64,000 nucleotides of DNA from Aricia agestis (lineage: Eukaryota > Arthropoda > Insecta > Lepidoptera > Lycaenidae): contig NC_056406.1 of the NCBI RefSeq assembly GCF_905147365.1, positions 8,224,501-8,288,500 of the forward strand, written 5' to 3'. The translations under genes and the position numbers were made by a program. The notes below the pieces were generated by a model. It saw only the letters and a list, made by a program, of their open reading frames with translations. It had not been told where the DNA came from and made no database searches. Of this stretch, positions 12,187-23,934 are shown in pieces (position 1 is the stretch's first letter; every line of letters begins with the position of its first letter).

Positions 12187-12945
12187 ACTAGCTGTTGCCC
12201 GCGACTTCGTCCGCGTGGACTTCAGTTTATAGCGCGCGATGTCAACAAAATTGGTGTCAAAAGCTTTTATAAAAAAACCCTGGTACCCCTTAAATCAATA
12301 CAGCTGTGTAGTGTGCACACAATAAGTACTTTATTTTTTATATTAAACTTTATATTTTATGCGAAATTTCAAAGCATATTTAGCCCCCCAATTACACAAC
12401 TTTACCCATAAACTATTTATCATTGATAGGTTTAGCCCCAATTTCACCAACGTCTGTTAGTGTTAACAGCTTGTTAAAATGTCCTGTCTTCTCTTTCATT
12501 CATATGAAAAACGAAACAGCTAACGTGATACTAATTCGATCATTAACTTTAACAGTCGTTGGTGAAATTTGGTCTTAAGGTTACGCCTGCACAGATAAAG
12601 TATTGAGTTATTTAATACCGTAGAATAGATATAACAATCGAAAAAAATCGAGACTTAAATATAAGATGATACCACCTCTTATAGAAAGACTTTTGAGCAA
12701 GCGTCAGCGCGATGTAGAAGACGCACGGCGCCATCTATTATGAATTTTTTGAACAAATTTATGACCCTTACAACCCTTTTTTCCAGTAAAAAAGTAGCCT
12801 ATGTCCTTTCTCAGGCTTTAGACTATCGGTATACAAAATTTCATTACAATCGGTTCGGTAGTTTTGGCGTGAAAGCAAGACAGACAGACAGACAGACAGA
12901 CAGAGATACTTTCGCATTTATAATATTAGTATGGATTATAATATT
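12187..12945. repeat. Lepidopteran-type interspersed repeat with (ACAG)n tail
   Basis: It starts with CTAGCTGTTGCCCGCGACTT and ends with GGCGTGAAAGCAAGACAGAC, a (CAGA)n run, then TTATAATATTAGTATGGAT. The end is duplicated at about 13302-13442, and the start recurs at 53246. The class of element is not clear to me. No coding frame is present. Confidence 0.6.
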
Positions 12946-13589
12946 ATTAAACATCATATTCTAACGTATTAAAAACTATAAACAAAAACATACTAACTAA
13001 TAAGTATGATTAGTTCTATGTTACAATAAAGTAAAAAATAAAACGCCATCTGTTGAATCGTATTAGAACTAAAATGTTCATTCCATCGATATATTTCTGG
13101 ATTTTTTATAATATTATACATAAAATATGTTTAAGATTTTTGAAATTTTATTTTAATACACATCCAAGACCCAGGAAAATTTAAAACTTTTTGTTCCGCC
13201 TGCGGGACTCGAACCCAGGACCCCCGGGATGAGCGCTGGCCACGCGCAATGCGAATTCATTTTCATCGAAATTTTCATGGAAATAAGATATTTTCCCACA
13301 TCAAAATGTAGCCTATGTCCTTTCTCAGACTCTAGAATAACTGTATACAAAATTTCATTGCAATCGGTTCAGTAGTTTTGGCGTGAAAGCAAGACAGACA
13401 GACAGACAGAGATACTTTCGCATTTATAATATTAGTATGGATTTAACGCCATTGAAGGTCAAACTAAGGTTAAACATATTTGTTCAAAAATATGAGTAAC
13501 TAATGGGTATTTTTTTCTTTTATATACAAAAAAACGATCACTGACCTTATTCCTCGAAATGTTTTTGTAATGAGCAAAATTAAAAAAAA

Positions 13590-13725
13590 ATGGACAATCC
13601 CCATTGGATGCGTTCGACAAAGAGTGGCCAGTAACATCACAAGATCGCCAATTATGGAACAAAAGAGGGGAGGCCTTTGCCCAGCAGTGGGACACAGTGG
13701 GCCAATAATAATAATAATTTTTAAC
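13590..13725 (+). repeat. LINE-type 3' end fragment
   Basis: Contains GGAGGCCTTTGCCCAGCAGT followed by GGGACACAGTGG and a short (AATAAT)n tail. A diverged relative is at 25570-25695, with GAGAGGCCTCTGTCCAGCAG and a (GATGAT)n tail. A conserved end with a simple-repeat tail is typical of RTE-type retrotransposons. Confidence 0.5.
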
Positions 13726-14279
13726 AGAATAAGATCCGCTAAAGTTAGATAATTATTTCAATGGAAATACGGACATATTACTCGTACATCTCAACAGTCA
13801 TTAGGACATGATCAAAGTAGCATTATTCAATGGAATACGATCATTAGATTCATAAGAATGCGACTTGTCTAATAAAATATAATCGCTTTTGCACACAGTA
13901 TAGTAATATAATATACTATAGGTCAGTATAGATGATACGGTCTCTACAAATAATATGCCCCTTGCTGACCTCAACTATATTTCTCGATTCGGTCATATTA
14001 TATGGCTACATGACTTCATTTGGCATTTATTGGCATTCAAATTAATTATTTAACGAATGATACATATTCAAGATTCAGGCGTCTGCCACCATAAATCATT
14101 ATTAATTTATGTAGGTAAAGGTCAATATTTCTTTTATACTTTGTTCCTGCAAAAAAAGTCCGCATTGATTAAAGGAAAACTAGATTTGCATCAAACGATG
14201 CTAAAGGAAATCAGCAATATTTGTAACTCTGTTGACATACGGTATACCAGAAAATTGCTCACAACTCTTTTCTTTCCAG

Positions 14280-17200
14280 CCAATGCATCGCAGACGAGAA
14301 CAATCCAAACGGGGGTAGATGGAGTTGCGAGAAGGACGAGTGTCTCATGAGCGACGAGGTGGTGAACGGAGTCAGCAGGGCAGGCCTGGGCTGGAGGGCC
14401 AGGAACTACACACAGTTCTACGGCAAGAAACTTCAGGATGGCATCAAGTTTAAACTTGGTATGTTAACTAGACCCTGTTTCCGTTCATTTCAGTGATCTA
14501 AAGAAAGCTGATGAGGTTATAATCCTACTAATTCAAAAATCGCGTATTAAAACCCTAATAAAGAAGTTTGACCCTAAGGTTAAATTAAGACCGCAACGCT
14601 ACGCGTAGCTGCCGTGCCGATGCATTACTAAATTTAAAGCTTATTTGCACCAAAAAGTGTATTATGGAAATATTAGAGACAATTATTGAGAGAGAGAGAA
14701 ATTGAAAAATTAGAGCTTGTCCTGTGCTTAGAAAAGTCAAGGTCCGGGCGTTTGAATTGTTCTACTTTTATCCCCTTTTTCCCCTACATGGTACTCCAAA
14801 AGGCAATTTAAATTTTTATGTTAAGGTTATTGATTAATGTGTTTAGACTTAGGGCGTGTTTCACCACTTCCTGACAAAGTGTCCGATAGGCTATCCACAA
14901 CTTATTTGACAGATTCTCCATATTCTATCTGTCAAGTTAAGTGGTAGATAGCCTATCCGGCACTTATCAGGAAGTGGTGAAACAGCCCCTTAGAGTTGCA
15001 AGCTTGAGGCTATTGTACTTTGATTAAGCATTAAAATCTGTAGTTGCATTCGACATGCTGACCCACAGTGAAAGGATAACCTTCTAACGTTATTAAGCGG
15101 TACATGACAATGAAAGTCTAGAATCTAGACTTTATTGTAACCTGCCTAGTACTACTTTCTCTTACAAACGTAGCGATTAATCGCTCTACTTTTACTATTA
15201 ATCCGCTGGACTGCACAATGCACTACGGAACACTTGAGTGAAATGCAAATAAATGGTGTGTAGCTTTAATCTCGTGTTATTTAAAGAGAAAAATCTTTAT
15301 ACCAAATGTATTACTAACCAATAACCATACCAACTCGAAAATTTTATTGCATTCGAAATATTTAGGTATTTACTCTATGGTTTCAGGACATTTTCGTATC
15401 GGTTTTACGATAATGAACGCATTACTTTTGCTAATAAAAGATTATTAAACGTACCAGCCATACCTGTCTTCTAAAAATTACTTCCTACTAGAAACACCTA
15501 GAAGCGAGAACTTCCTAGAGAACACGGCATTTTGCAAACAGGTGCCTTACTCCCGAAACTGATATCGATTTCGATTTTCGATTTCAACGGTTTTTTTAAA
15601 CTTTAGACACCTAAAATATGTCTAAAAAATGTCAAAAAACCGTTGAAATCGAAAATCGAAATCGATATCAGTTTCGGGAGTAAGGCACCTGATGTCTTCG
15701 TAGATTCGATAATATCAGAGCTACAGGAAAACATTAGTGACAAATGATAACATTCCAAAATCAACGCAACTAGGTCACTGCTAATGACTCTTATCATAAA
15801 ATCTAGACACAATATGCATATCAGTAGTATTTATCTACACCTCAAATTTTAAGTCCAACCAAATAAACATAGATAGTAGATACTATAGAGGTGTAACAAA
15901 ACTAAGTGAAAATTCTTTAGGGTGTGTAATGTGTATGTGTGTAATGTCTTGTAGAGAGTTCACTGTGAAAGTAGCAGCGCTGAAAGGCCATTTTTTGAGA
16001 TTTGTATTTTGTATGGGCAACCGCCCCAGCGTCAAGAGTTTCCTCATACAAAAGTGGAAAAAATAAAACATGAGAGGTGTCAAGGGACACCCGGATGGAA
16101 CGAAGTTCTAATAAAAAAAATAAAAAAAGAGAGAGAGAGAGAGAAACACGCGCTACCGCACGGCTTACAACTATAGCATTTTTGCTCTAGTTGTAATATA
16201 CCGACACTTTTGTGTCATGTCGTTACAACTTTTTTCGTCTATCACCCTTTCGCAACGCGCGATAAGGTTCTTCGTTCCAAAATTTGCTCTTTCAGCTCTG
16301 CTACTTTTACAGTGAACTCTACTCACGGGACTCATTCATACACACCCTAAACTCTAAAGTGTTATCACTTAGTTTTGTCCATGTGTGATTGAGTGGTTTT
16401 TGTCAGTCTAATTGTTCTCTGAGATATAATTATAAGTTTTGTTGTTATCTTCATTGTTTTCCAATTAGATGACTCAAGATCGGATAGAAGTAGTTTTTTT
16501 TTTAATTATGAAATAAGGGGGCAAACGAGCAAACGGGTCACCTGATGGAAAGCAACTTCCGTCGCCCATGGACACTCGCAGCATCAAAAGAGCTGCAAGT
16601 GCGTTGCCGGCCTTTTAAGAGGGTAGGGAAGGGAAGGGAATAGTTGAGGGTAGGGAAGGGAATAGGGTAGGGGTTAGGGGATTGGGCCTCCGGTAAACTC
16701 ACTCACTCGGCGAAACACAGCGCAAGCGCTGTTTCACGCCGGTTTTCTGTGAGAACGTGGTATTTATCCGGTCGAGCCGGCCCATTCATGCCGAAGCATG
16801 GCTCTCCCAAAGTTTATTTGGTATACAAGCAACGTGTGTAAAAACTGTACCAGCGCAGCGTTCTCTGTAATTTATATGTGGTTATTGATTGACATTGTTA
16901 TTAATAACATAATTATTTGATATTTGCAAAAAATTGGCTGTTATTACTTATTGATGAGCTACCTATATGACTCACTATTTTCTATTTAGATCATCGGTCT
17001 TTGACTCACGCAAAAACGGGTTCTAGCTACTCGAACAAATTCTGTAAAGTAATAAATAGATAAGGCTACGTTGGGCTTTGGAAGACCATGATGATTGTCA
17101 ATAATATTGTGAAGTTGTCTATATCGTGGAAAATCACACACGAACAATGAACATGTCCCTTTACACCATCTTCATCTTTCCCAAAGTGGGCGATAACGCC

Positions 17201-20200
17201 CCCTTGCGGGCGCTGGAGGTCCAAAGGCGGTGTGGGACCCAGAAAAAAAATGGGGGTGTTGTGTAGAGGCTTCGGTTGGGGGTGATATTTTATTTCATCT
17301 GAATGCATTTTAAATTGAAACAATGGGGGCGCTAAAACATTATTTGTTCTCAAAGTGGGCAGTAGACAATATAAGTTTGGGAACCCCTGCTTTACACGGT
17401 CACAATCGCTTGTATCGTATAGAAAGCTCCCGTCAATATCATCTCCACAATGAGAAGCCGCAGAAGATCTTTAAGGGATACAATTTTGTATTTCACTTCC
17501 CACTTGAAAAATATTACCTGTATGAAACTTTACTCGTTTGTCACAGGAACACTCCCACTCACTGCGGAGACTCAGCGCATGGTGCCCATCCGCTACGAGA
17601 AGGACATCGCGTACCCCAACAACTTCGACTCCAGGACACGCTGGCCGCAGTTCATCTCCCCCATCGTCGACCAAGGCTGGTGCGGCTCCGACTGGGCCGT
17701 CTCCATCGCTTCCATTGCTTCTGATAGGTAAGGAGCTTTTCCGGCTTCAGAGGGAACTGTTTAAAAATTACCTAAACAAAGACCAAATGCAGTAAAATAA
17801 AATATCTTTTTATTCAAAATGGGTACATATCATGATACACTTTTTGAAAGTCGAACGAAGAAACTGCCTACCACCGGTTCGGGAACTACCCCGCCGAGAA
17901 GAACCGGCGTAAGAAACTCGCACGGGGTCATCTTTTACTAAAAAAATGGAAAATTACAATGTTATGGCTTACAGCTATGTAACAAAAATAAAAGAAAAGT
18001 AACCTGCATGGAGCCACCCTATTCCGAAGGAGTGCTATCCTCGATGAAATCGTTGACTTTATAATACGCTTTAGCACACAAACGTTCTTTAACTGCTTTT
18101 TTAAAATTGTTTAAAGGTAGATTTTGAACACTTTCTGGGATTTTAATTTTAGAAACTTTAAAGAATTTGCTTACTTTGGCTAGTCTGAACATTGGTATTG
18201 CTAACTTGTTCTTATTTCTAGTGTTTACATTATGATTATCACTTTTCTTTTTGAAAATATTTATGTTCTTTCTAACATATATGAGATTTTTCAAAATGTA
18301 TTGAGATGCGACGGTCAGAATTCCTATTTCTTTAAAAAAAGCCCAAGCAGAAGTTAGCACGAGAATTGCAAACAGTAACATTAAAGCAGTCTTAGGACGT
18401 CTCGATATAAGCGTGCAAAAACTAGGTAGCTGATCTTTAAAAACCAAAATAAAATAAAAATACGAAGGCTAGAAGAGCAGAACTGTAAAGCTCGATTCCT
18501 ATTAATTGTTAATTAGGATATCAATTATGTAAATGTATTAAAACAAGTTACAAGTTGAATTTTATCAATTAGTGCATTCATTATGCATCTATAAACCGAT
18601 TTTAATCATTGATAATATTTTCCTCAAAGAGAAGAAAATCAATGTAGAGTTATAATACAAGCCTCAAATTATACTTCCTACTCCTCCTCTGATTAAATTC
18701 GTTGCGGGTCCCAAGACAGCTTTAGCATGTCCCTCGGGCTCCCTGAGATCATATCAAAGGGTTTTCGTGGTTGGCTACCGCTGTCGATCCTGGCGACACA
18801 GGAGATACAGTGGTGGGAATGTGTGGTGCCAAAGCCCGTTTAAAAAAAGCCTCAAATTAAAATGATCTTCAATATCGTTTAGTTTCTTTAATATAGCCTC
18901 CGTCAGCTTGTACGCGAAACGCAAAGAGCACTTCAGTTAAAAATAAACCGCTTGAGCTTGTACGAGCGAAGGCTTTGAAGCTTTATTTTTCTTAAGTCGC
19001 ATTATGATCTCTTAAAACTCTTAAAATATGCTAATCTGAATAATCGTTTGCCCTATTATACAGATAAGAGATCCTTTGTTACAAGTAGGTAGTTTAGGTT
19101 AAGGTTATGGTAAAGATCTAGAGCAGGATAACGGCAGACGTCAGAGCGAGGTTATCATACATTTGAATTTCGCTTATCGAAATTCTGCGTTGCTATTTTT
19201 GGTTCATCTTTGAACTATGAATAAATCAACGGAATATTGATCAGATTTTTTTGTTATAGATTCGCAATTCAATCGAATGGCGCCGAGAGGATGATCCTCA
19301 GCCCGCAGAGCCTGCTCTCCTGCAACCGCCGCCAACAGAAAGGCTGCGAGGGTGGCCACATCGACGTTGCATGGAACTTCGCTAGGAATGAGGGGTAAAT
19401 ATTGGATTACTCGTCTTGTCACCGCAGTATCTGGTGATATATGTCTGCGCTTGCGTGCAGGTATATGTCTACCAGAATCTGATGGCAAATTTTGATGGCA
19501 GATTTTCAAAAAATATCCTTGATCATTGGATAAATTTTTATATTTGCATGTTTCACACACAGAATAAGCCGCTAAAGGTAAAAAAGGATCATTTTTTTTA
19601 TTCCAATTACCCCGGTATTGCTAGAGTCAACTTATTTTCTCACTTGCCATCAGATTCTGGTAGACCTATACCTGCACGCAAGCGCAAGTCTGCAGGTGCC
19701 GTAAATTTGATAGATGTAGGTAATCAAACACCTCGGAAAACGCTATGGAAAATGTTCATTGGAAGTATTTATGTATACTAAGTAGAGTCATAAACTCTAC
19801 AACGCGGAAGTATACATTCCATGTAATATCACTACATTCTGCTTACTGATACAGTTTCCCACGCAGCTAATTGTAAAATCGTAATCTGTAACGACCGTAA
19901 TCAAATAAAACTTCTTATAAGAAAAAATTATAACTACGAGTAAACATAGATAAGAAAATTTTGTTTCGTTGAAATACAATATTTTTGAGAAAAAATAATA
20001 AATTCGCTATTTTTATAAACAGCTTACTCGACGAGGAATGCTTCCCTTACACGGCGAACGTGACAAGATGTCCCTTCAAGCCCAGAGGGTCCCTCATCCA
20101 AGACGGCTGCAGGCCGGCCGTGCGCAGGCGCACCTCGCGGTACAAGGTGGGACCGCCCGGCAGGCTCGACAAGGAACAGGACATCATGTTCGACATCATG

Positions 20201-23200
20201 GAATCCGGCCCTGTGCAAGGTAGGGATGTCTCCTGAATAGAATAAAAAGAAGGAACATAGACCATATTCACTAGGGTGAAATACTTGGTGGTGCCCTGCG
20301 AGCGGTTTTGCACTACTAAGCCCGAACGCCTGACAAAATGGTGCAAAGTATAAGAGCCCGATTTAGCCATTTAGCCGCTCCGGGCAAATATCATTTTCAC
20401 CGTCCATTACATACAGGAAACTATTATAAATCATGAGCTAATTTTGTTAGGGGATGATAAGGGAATATTCAAGCTAAAGTAGGTTGGATGGTAAAATTCT
20501 CAAAGTTGGATGGTGGATGGCTAATGGCTAGGTTGAAACATAGGTAAATTTTTCCACCCCTCATTTTTTGCCACTCAGCCCCCCTAGACAAGTGCCAAAA
20601 GGGCCAGACGAACGCCTGGCTCGCCTCTCCTTTAGATCGGGCCCTGCAGTAGTAGCACTTTTAATAATTTTATCCGTCATCCGTGAATCTCGGTTCGGAT
20701 CGGACGAAGTGCGCGAAACCGCTCTAGCTCTAATAGATAACATATTGGTCTAATCAATGTTATCAGCTGATGGGACTAAACGCTAGTCCAAGTAGCCGAT
20801 CATAAAATTTTAAAACACCAATAAAACAATATTCTGTGGTCGCTACCAGTCGAGATAAATTACCTAATCGATAATATCACACGCGTTCCACAAGGTTAGG
20901 TGTAAAATATTAAGTAAACAATAATCGAGTCACTGAACTTATGACGTCAAGATAGAAATATCCATTTTAGTTTCCAATACAATACGGTCTAGAAGCTATA
21001 TCTAATTGATCCTTTCATGGTTATAGTCCGAGAGATGACATCATTTATCGACTTGTCTCTACGTAGAATTGTAGTTCGGACAAAGCGAGTATCAAGATTA
21101 GCTAGCTTAGACGTCTGGACAACGATCTCGCTATCTTCAAGTGTTATTGCCGTCAGATTTGGAAACGATTATTCATGAAGGGACAGTACAGGCTGTGATA
21201 ACCTACAACTGATCTTGATAGTTATATTATCTTTGATACACACAGACAGATGGTTATCTTTTTTTATCTGTCCTTAAACAAGGAGACGACAAACGGAAAA
21301 AACCTAGTTCCAATTGTTTTGTTTGATGGTACCGAAAAAATCAGAGTATGACATACTAATTGACCACACGTGTGCCAAATACGCACATTTTATGTAATAT
21401 ATGATAAAACATTGGTGAAAGCACCTCTGCCACCTTAAATATACCCAAACTATGAAAGAAATAGCGGGGCTAAAATGGTCACATTTAGCAATACCTCTCA
21501 ATCAATTCAGCAAATGAATTGCCAAAACTGTCAAACTGACAAATGTCAAATCAGTACAAAAAATAAAAATACAGAAATGAATTGCAAGCAGATTTGCAAC
21601 TTGCGATTTTAGAAAAATAAATCATATTATGATTCATATCATGATTCTTTAAAGCGACCATTTTAGCCCCGCAGGTACCTACTCCGAATGCCGACAGAAG
21701 AAAGACTTTTCACTTATTACCTTCTGAATTCTCTGACTTTTTTTTTTTTTATGAAATAAGGGGGCAAACGAGCAAAGTTGATGGAAAGCAACTTCCGTCG
21801 CCCATGGACACTCGCAGCATCAGAAGAGCTGCAGGTGCGTTGCCGGCCTTCTAAGGGGTAATAGGGGAGGGTAGGGAAGGGAATAGGGGAGGGTACGGGA
21901 GGAAATAGGGGAGGGTAGGGAAAGGAAAAGGGTAGGGGATTAGGCGTCCGGTAAACTCACTTACTCGGCGAAACACAGCGGAAGCGCTGTTTCACGCCGG
22001 TTTTCTGTGAGGACGTATCTCGTATCTCTCCGGTCGAGCCGGCCCATTCGTGCCGAAGCATGGCTCTCCCACGTCAAAAAGACTCTACTTTCTTTGAACA
22101 AATTAAAGTAGGTAACTTCTTATTGCTATTATCAAGCCAATAGCTTGTAGGTACATTGTATGTGAACACAACCTTGTACCGATACCTACTGAAGGGCAGA
22201 TATGACTAAGGCACTCCAGCTGTAAGGATAATGCCGCCATATTAGTAGTTAAGTGATGACACTATTATATATTGAATACTTGAAATAATCCAAGGTCGCT
22301 CTTATATGGTGCAGAGTGGGTGGAAGCGTCTGAGTAGATCCATCATAGATGCATCCTTGTCGCTAAACGGAAGGATTTTGTCATCTGAACAAATCATCCT
22401 TTCAACACAATATAACAGACATTTATAAATATGAATTAAATTAATGGGGTCGTAAGTTTGAGTACCTACTAAAACAAGTAAAAATGATCTTGCCAAAAAA
22501 TATCAGTACCTATCTATAGACTTGAAAACATCCAATAGCTGCTCAGTAATTTTTGTGTCATAGGTACAGGAATCTTGACTGATTCTCTAGTCACGTCTAG
22601 ACCAGCTGTGGTACCCAATCTTTTTTTCATAGAGCCTGTCCAGATGAGGCGTTTTACGCGTTCAAAATGGTTTAACTTAACGTGGGCCGCCGATAAAGCC
22701 GCAGGTTCTAGGCATCACTTTTAAACCTAGCCTAACCTAACTATGTACTTAGCTAGGTAAACACTCACGCGGCTACGCTTTGGAAAAACAAATTAAATAA
22801 ATATGGTTTCTGAAGTGTTTACTTTTCGTGTGTAGGTAAATTTTCCTACAAATTATTTATTATAGTATTAAACAGTAGGTACTTCATGTTGGTGTATTCT
22901 ATTTTAAGGCTCCATATTACCATATATTACTATTATACAACGCTGACGCCATTACATTCGTCACAGATTTTCGGAATATCATTATAATATATCTTCTTAA
23001 CATAAGAATTTGAATACAATACCAGATATCCATCCATCCTAAGCCTAATCTCAAGGCTTCTAAGGTCGGACCCTTCCATGACCCTTACGGAGTACAGACG
23101 CTAGCAATTATTTTTATAATTTTATTAAATTAGTTAAATAATATTCAGACTTATCGACTACGAATGACGCTCTTAAAAAATTACCTAATATTTTTGTACT

Positions 23201-23934
23201 GGGAGTCAAACACTCCCACTACATAATAAAATCAGCCGGTAATATGATGATGTATTATTTCCAGCTGTGATGACCGTGTACCAGGACTTCTTCCACTACC
23301 AGGACGGCATCTACCGCCGCAGCCCGTACGGCAACAACCGCTACCAGGGACTCCACAGCGTCCGCATTGTGGGCTGGGGAGAGGATTACCAGGGGAAATA
23401 TTGGGTAAGGTCTACCAAAGCCATCATCCTGATTTTGACCTATATGAGAGTTTTATAAGCAGATAACTTTTAGGTATTATGAGGGACTTATCTGTCCCTT
23501 TAAAAGGAAGCTAAAGCCCACACCAAACACATGCGTAAGTCATAACTCACGCTCTACTTTGCAAAAAGCCGTCGAAGGCTCCATGCCAATCCACACATTT
23601 TTCGCGCACGGTGCAGGGTCCCACTTTATTTGCGTAGACCTTTGGCGACCTGTTGAATTTGTTTTCGTCTTCTTGGCTTCAGTTACAAGGGACTCAATGA
23701 AATATCTACTTCCAACGATATTTAAAACCCAAAAATTTTAAGATCGTAGGGGTTTAATAAAGTACCAACGAACGACGCCTAAACCGTAAATCCTTTCAGA
23801 TCGTAGCCAACAGCTGGGGCCGGGAGTGGGGTGAGAACGGCTACTTCAGGATCGCGCGGGGCGACAACGAGTCCGGCATCGAGTCCTTCATCGTCACCGT
23901 CCTCGCCGACGTCACCGAGGCGCAGAGGAAATAA
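14280..23934 (+). CDS. Swim: TINAG-like / Swim secreted cathepsin-B-like pseudoprotease, 3' six exons
   Basis: The exons are 14280-14458, 17547-17727, 19260-19394, 20023-20219, 23265-23404 and 23800-23934. All have AG/GT borders, and phase is kept throughout, giving 322 codons to the TAA. The first exon encodes a Cys-containing segment (GGRWSCEKDECLM) and GWRARNYTQFYGKKLQDGI, as in tubulointerstitial nephritis antigen proteins. Next comes the papain fold: VDQGWCGSDWAVS (active-site region), LSPQSLLSCNRRQQKGCEGG, SGPVQAVMTVYQDFF, LHSVRIVGWGE (His kept) and IVANSWGREWGENGYFRI (Asn kept). The catalytic Cys is Asp here, so peptidase activity is not expected. Drosophila Swim (a secreted Wingless-interacting protein) and vertebrate TINAG are the closest families I know; both also lack the Cys. 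Roughly 110 N-terminal residues (signal peptide, Cys-rich domain) are missing and probably encoded upstream of position 1. Introns hold a LINE, MITEs and two SINE-like copies. Confidence 0.9.
14851..14991. repeat. MITE 'TTTCACCACTTCCTGA' family, copy 1 (Swim intron)
   Basis: About 140 bp with ends GTTTCACCACTTCCTGACAA and CTTATCAGGAAGTGGTGAAAC, and an inner pair GATAGGCTATCC / GATAGCCTATCC. A second copy is at 60891-61031. It lies just inside the first intron seen of the Swim-like gene. Confidence 0.8.
15540..15690. repeat. Hairpin MITE with ~57-bp near-perfect arms
   Basis: AGGTGCCTTACTCCCGAAAC runs on through TATCGATTTCGATTTTCG to CAACGGTTTTTT. The same sequence returns inverted at 15632-15690 with no mismatch that I can see. 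The loop is about 35 bp. The identical arms point to recent insertion or to correction between the arms. Confidence 0.8.
15897..16382. repeat. TIR element, ~480 bp, in Swim intron
   Basis: The left part AACTAAGTGAAAATTCTTTAG and GGGTGTGTAATG, then GAGTTCACTGTGAAAGTAGCAG, is matched inverted by CTGCTACTTTTACAGTGAAC, ACACACCCTAAA and TATCACTTAGTTTTG. The interior holds CAAGGGACACCCGGATGGAA and a (GA)n run at about 16130-16143. It is non-coding. Confidence 0.65.
16494..16808 (-). mobile_element. SINE-like poly(A) element, family G, copy 1
   Basis: Read on the minus strand it runs from TGGGAGAGCCATGCTTCGGC, through CGGCTCGACCGG, GAAAACCGGCGTGAAACAGC and TTTCGCCGAGTGAGTGAG, to a CCCTAC/TTCCC minisatellite. 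It then continues to GGCAACGCAC, CATGGGCGACGGAAGTTGC and TTGCCCCCTTATTTCAT plus poly(A). No terminal inverted repeat, no clear A/B box and no open frame of meaning are seen. Other copies are at 21738, 29188, 39368, 53868 and 55224. Confidence 0.8.
17796..18480 (-). mobile_element. 3' end of a non-LTR retrotransposon (LINE), antisense in Swim intron
   Basis: The minus-strand frame 18447-18019 (142 codons) resembles the C-terminus of LINE reverse transcriptases common in Lepidoptera: ENL/KNLIYVRKN-type motif, NVNTRNKNKL, then IPESVQNLPLNNFKKAVKER and KAYYKVNDFIED, to a stop. The 3' UTR, read antisense, contains CTACCACCGGTTCGGGAACT and GAGAAGAACCGGCGTAAG. The 5' part of the element (endonuclease and most of the RT) is missing, the usual 5' truncation. 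A shorter copy is at 59410-59690. Confidence 0.75.
19433..19710. repeat. Inverted repeat ~50-bp arms in Swim intron
   Basis: TCTGCGCTTGCGTGCAGGTA with ACCAGAATCTGATGGCAA is matched inverted by TTGCCATCAGATTCTGGT and TACCTGCACGCAAGCGCA. The spacer is about 140 bp. The element starts within about 40 bp of the donor of exon 19260-19394. Confidence 0.65.
20240..21462. other. Swim intron part without recognised element
   Basis: No exon is seen. A GC-richer patch at 20570-20745 (GCCCTGCAGTAGTAGCAC, ATCTCGGTTCGGATCGGACG) could be an unclassified repeat. No second copy occurs in the window. Confidence 0.35.
21463..21672. repeat. MITE, 'AGCGGGGCTAAAATGG' family, copy 2
   Basis: Almost the same as 1320-1523, including the interior TCAATCAATTCAGCAAATGA and the pair of ATGATTCAT words. 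It differs by a short A-rich insertion and a few substitutions. It lies in the fourth intron seen of the Swim-like gene. Confidence 0.75.
21738..22072 (-). mobile_element. SINE-like poly(A) element, family G, copy 2
   Basis: Minus-strand copy with a poly(T) start at 21738-21750 and an end at GGCTCTCCCA. The internal minisatellite is longer than in copy 1 (several GGGAGGGTA-type units), and the segment next to the tail lacks the CGGGTCACC portion. Confidence 0.8.

Noticed and set aside
17066..17400. hAT transposon
   Set aside because: GTTTGGGAACCCCTG at about 17376-17390 resembles a hAT end and CCCAAAGTGGGCG lies at about 17179, but matching terminal repeats and an 8-bp duplication could not be shown.
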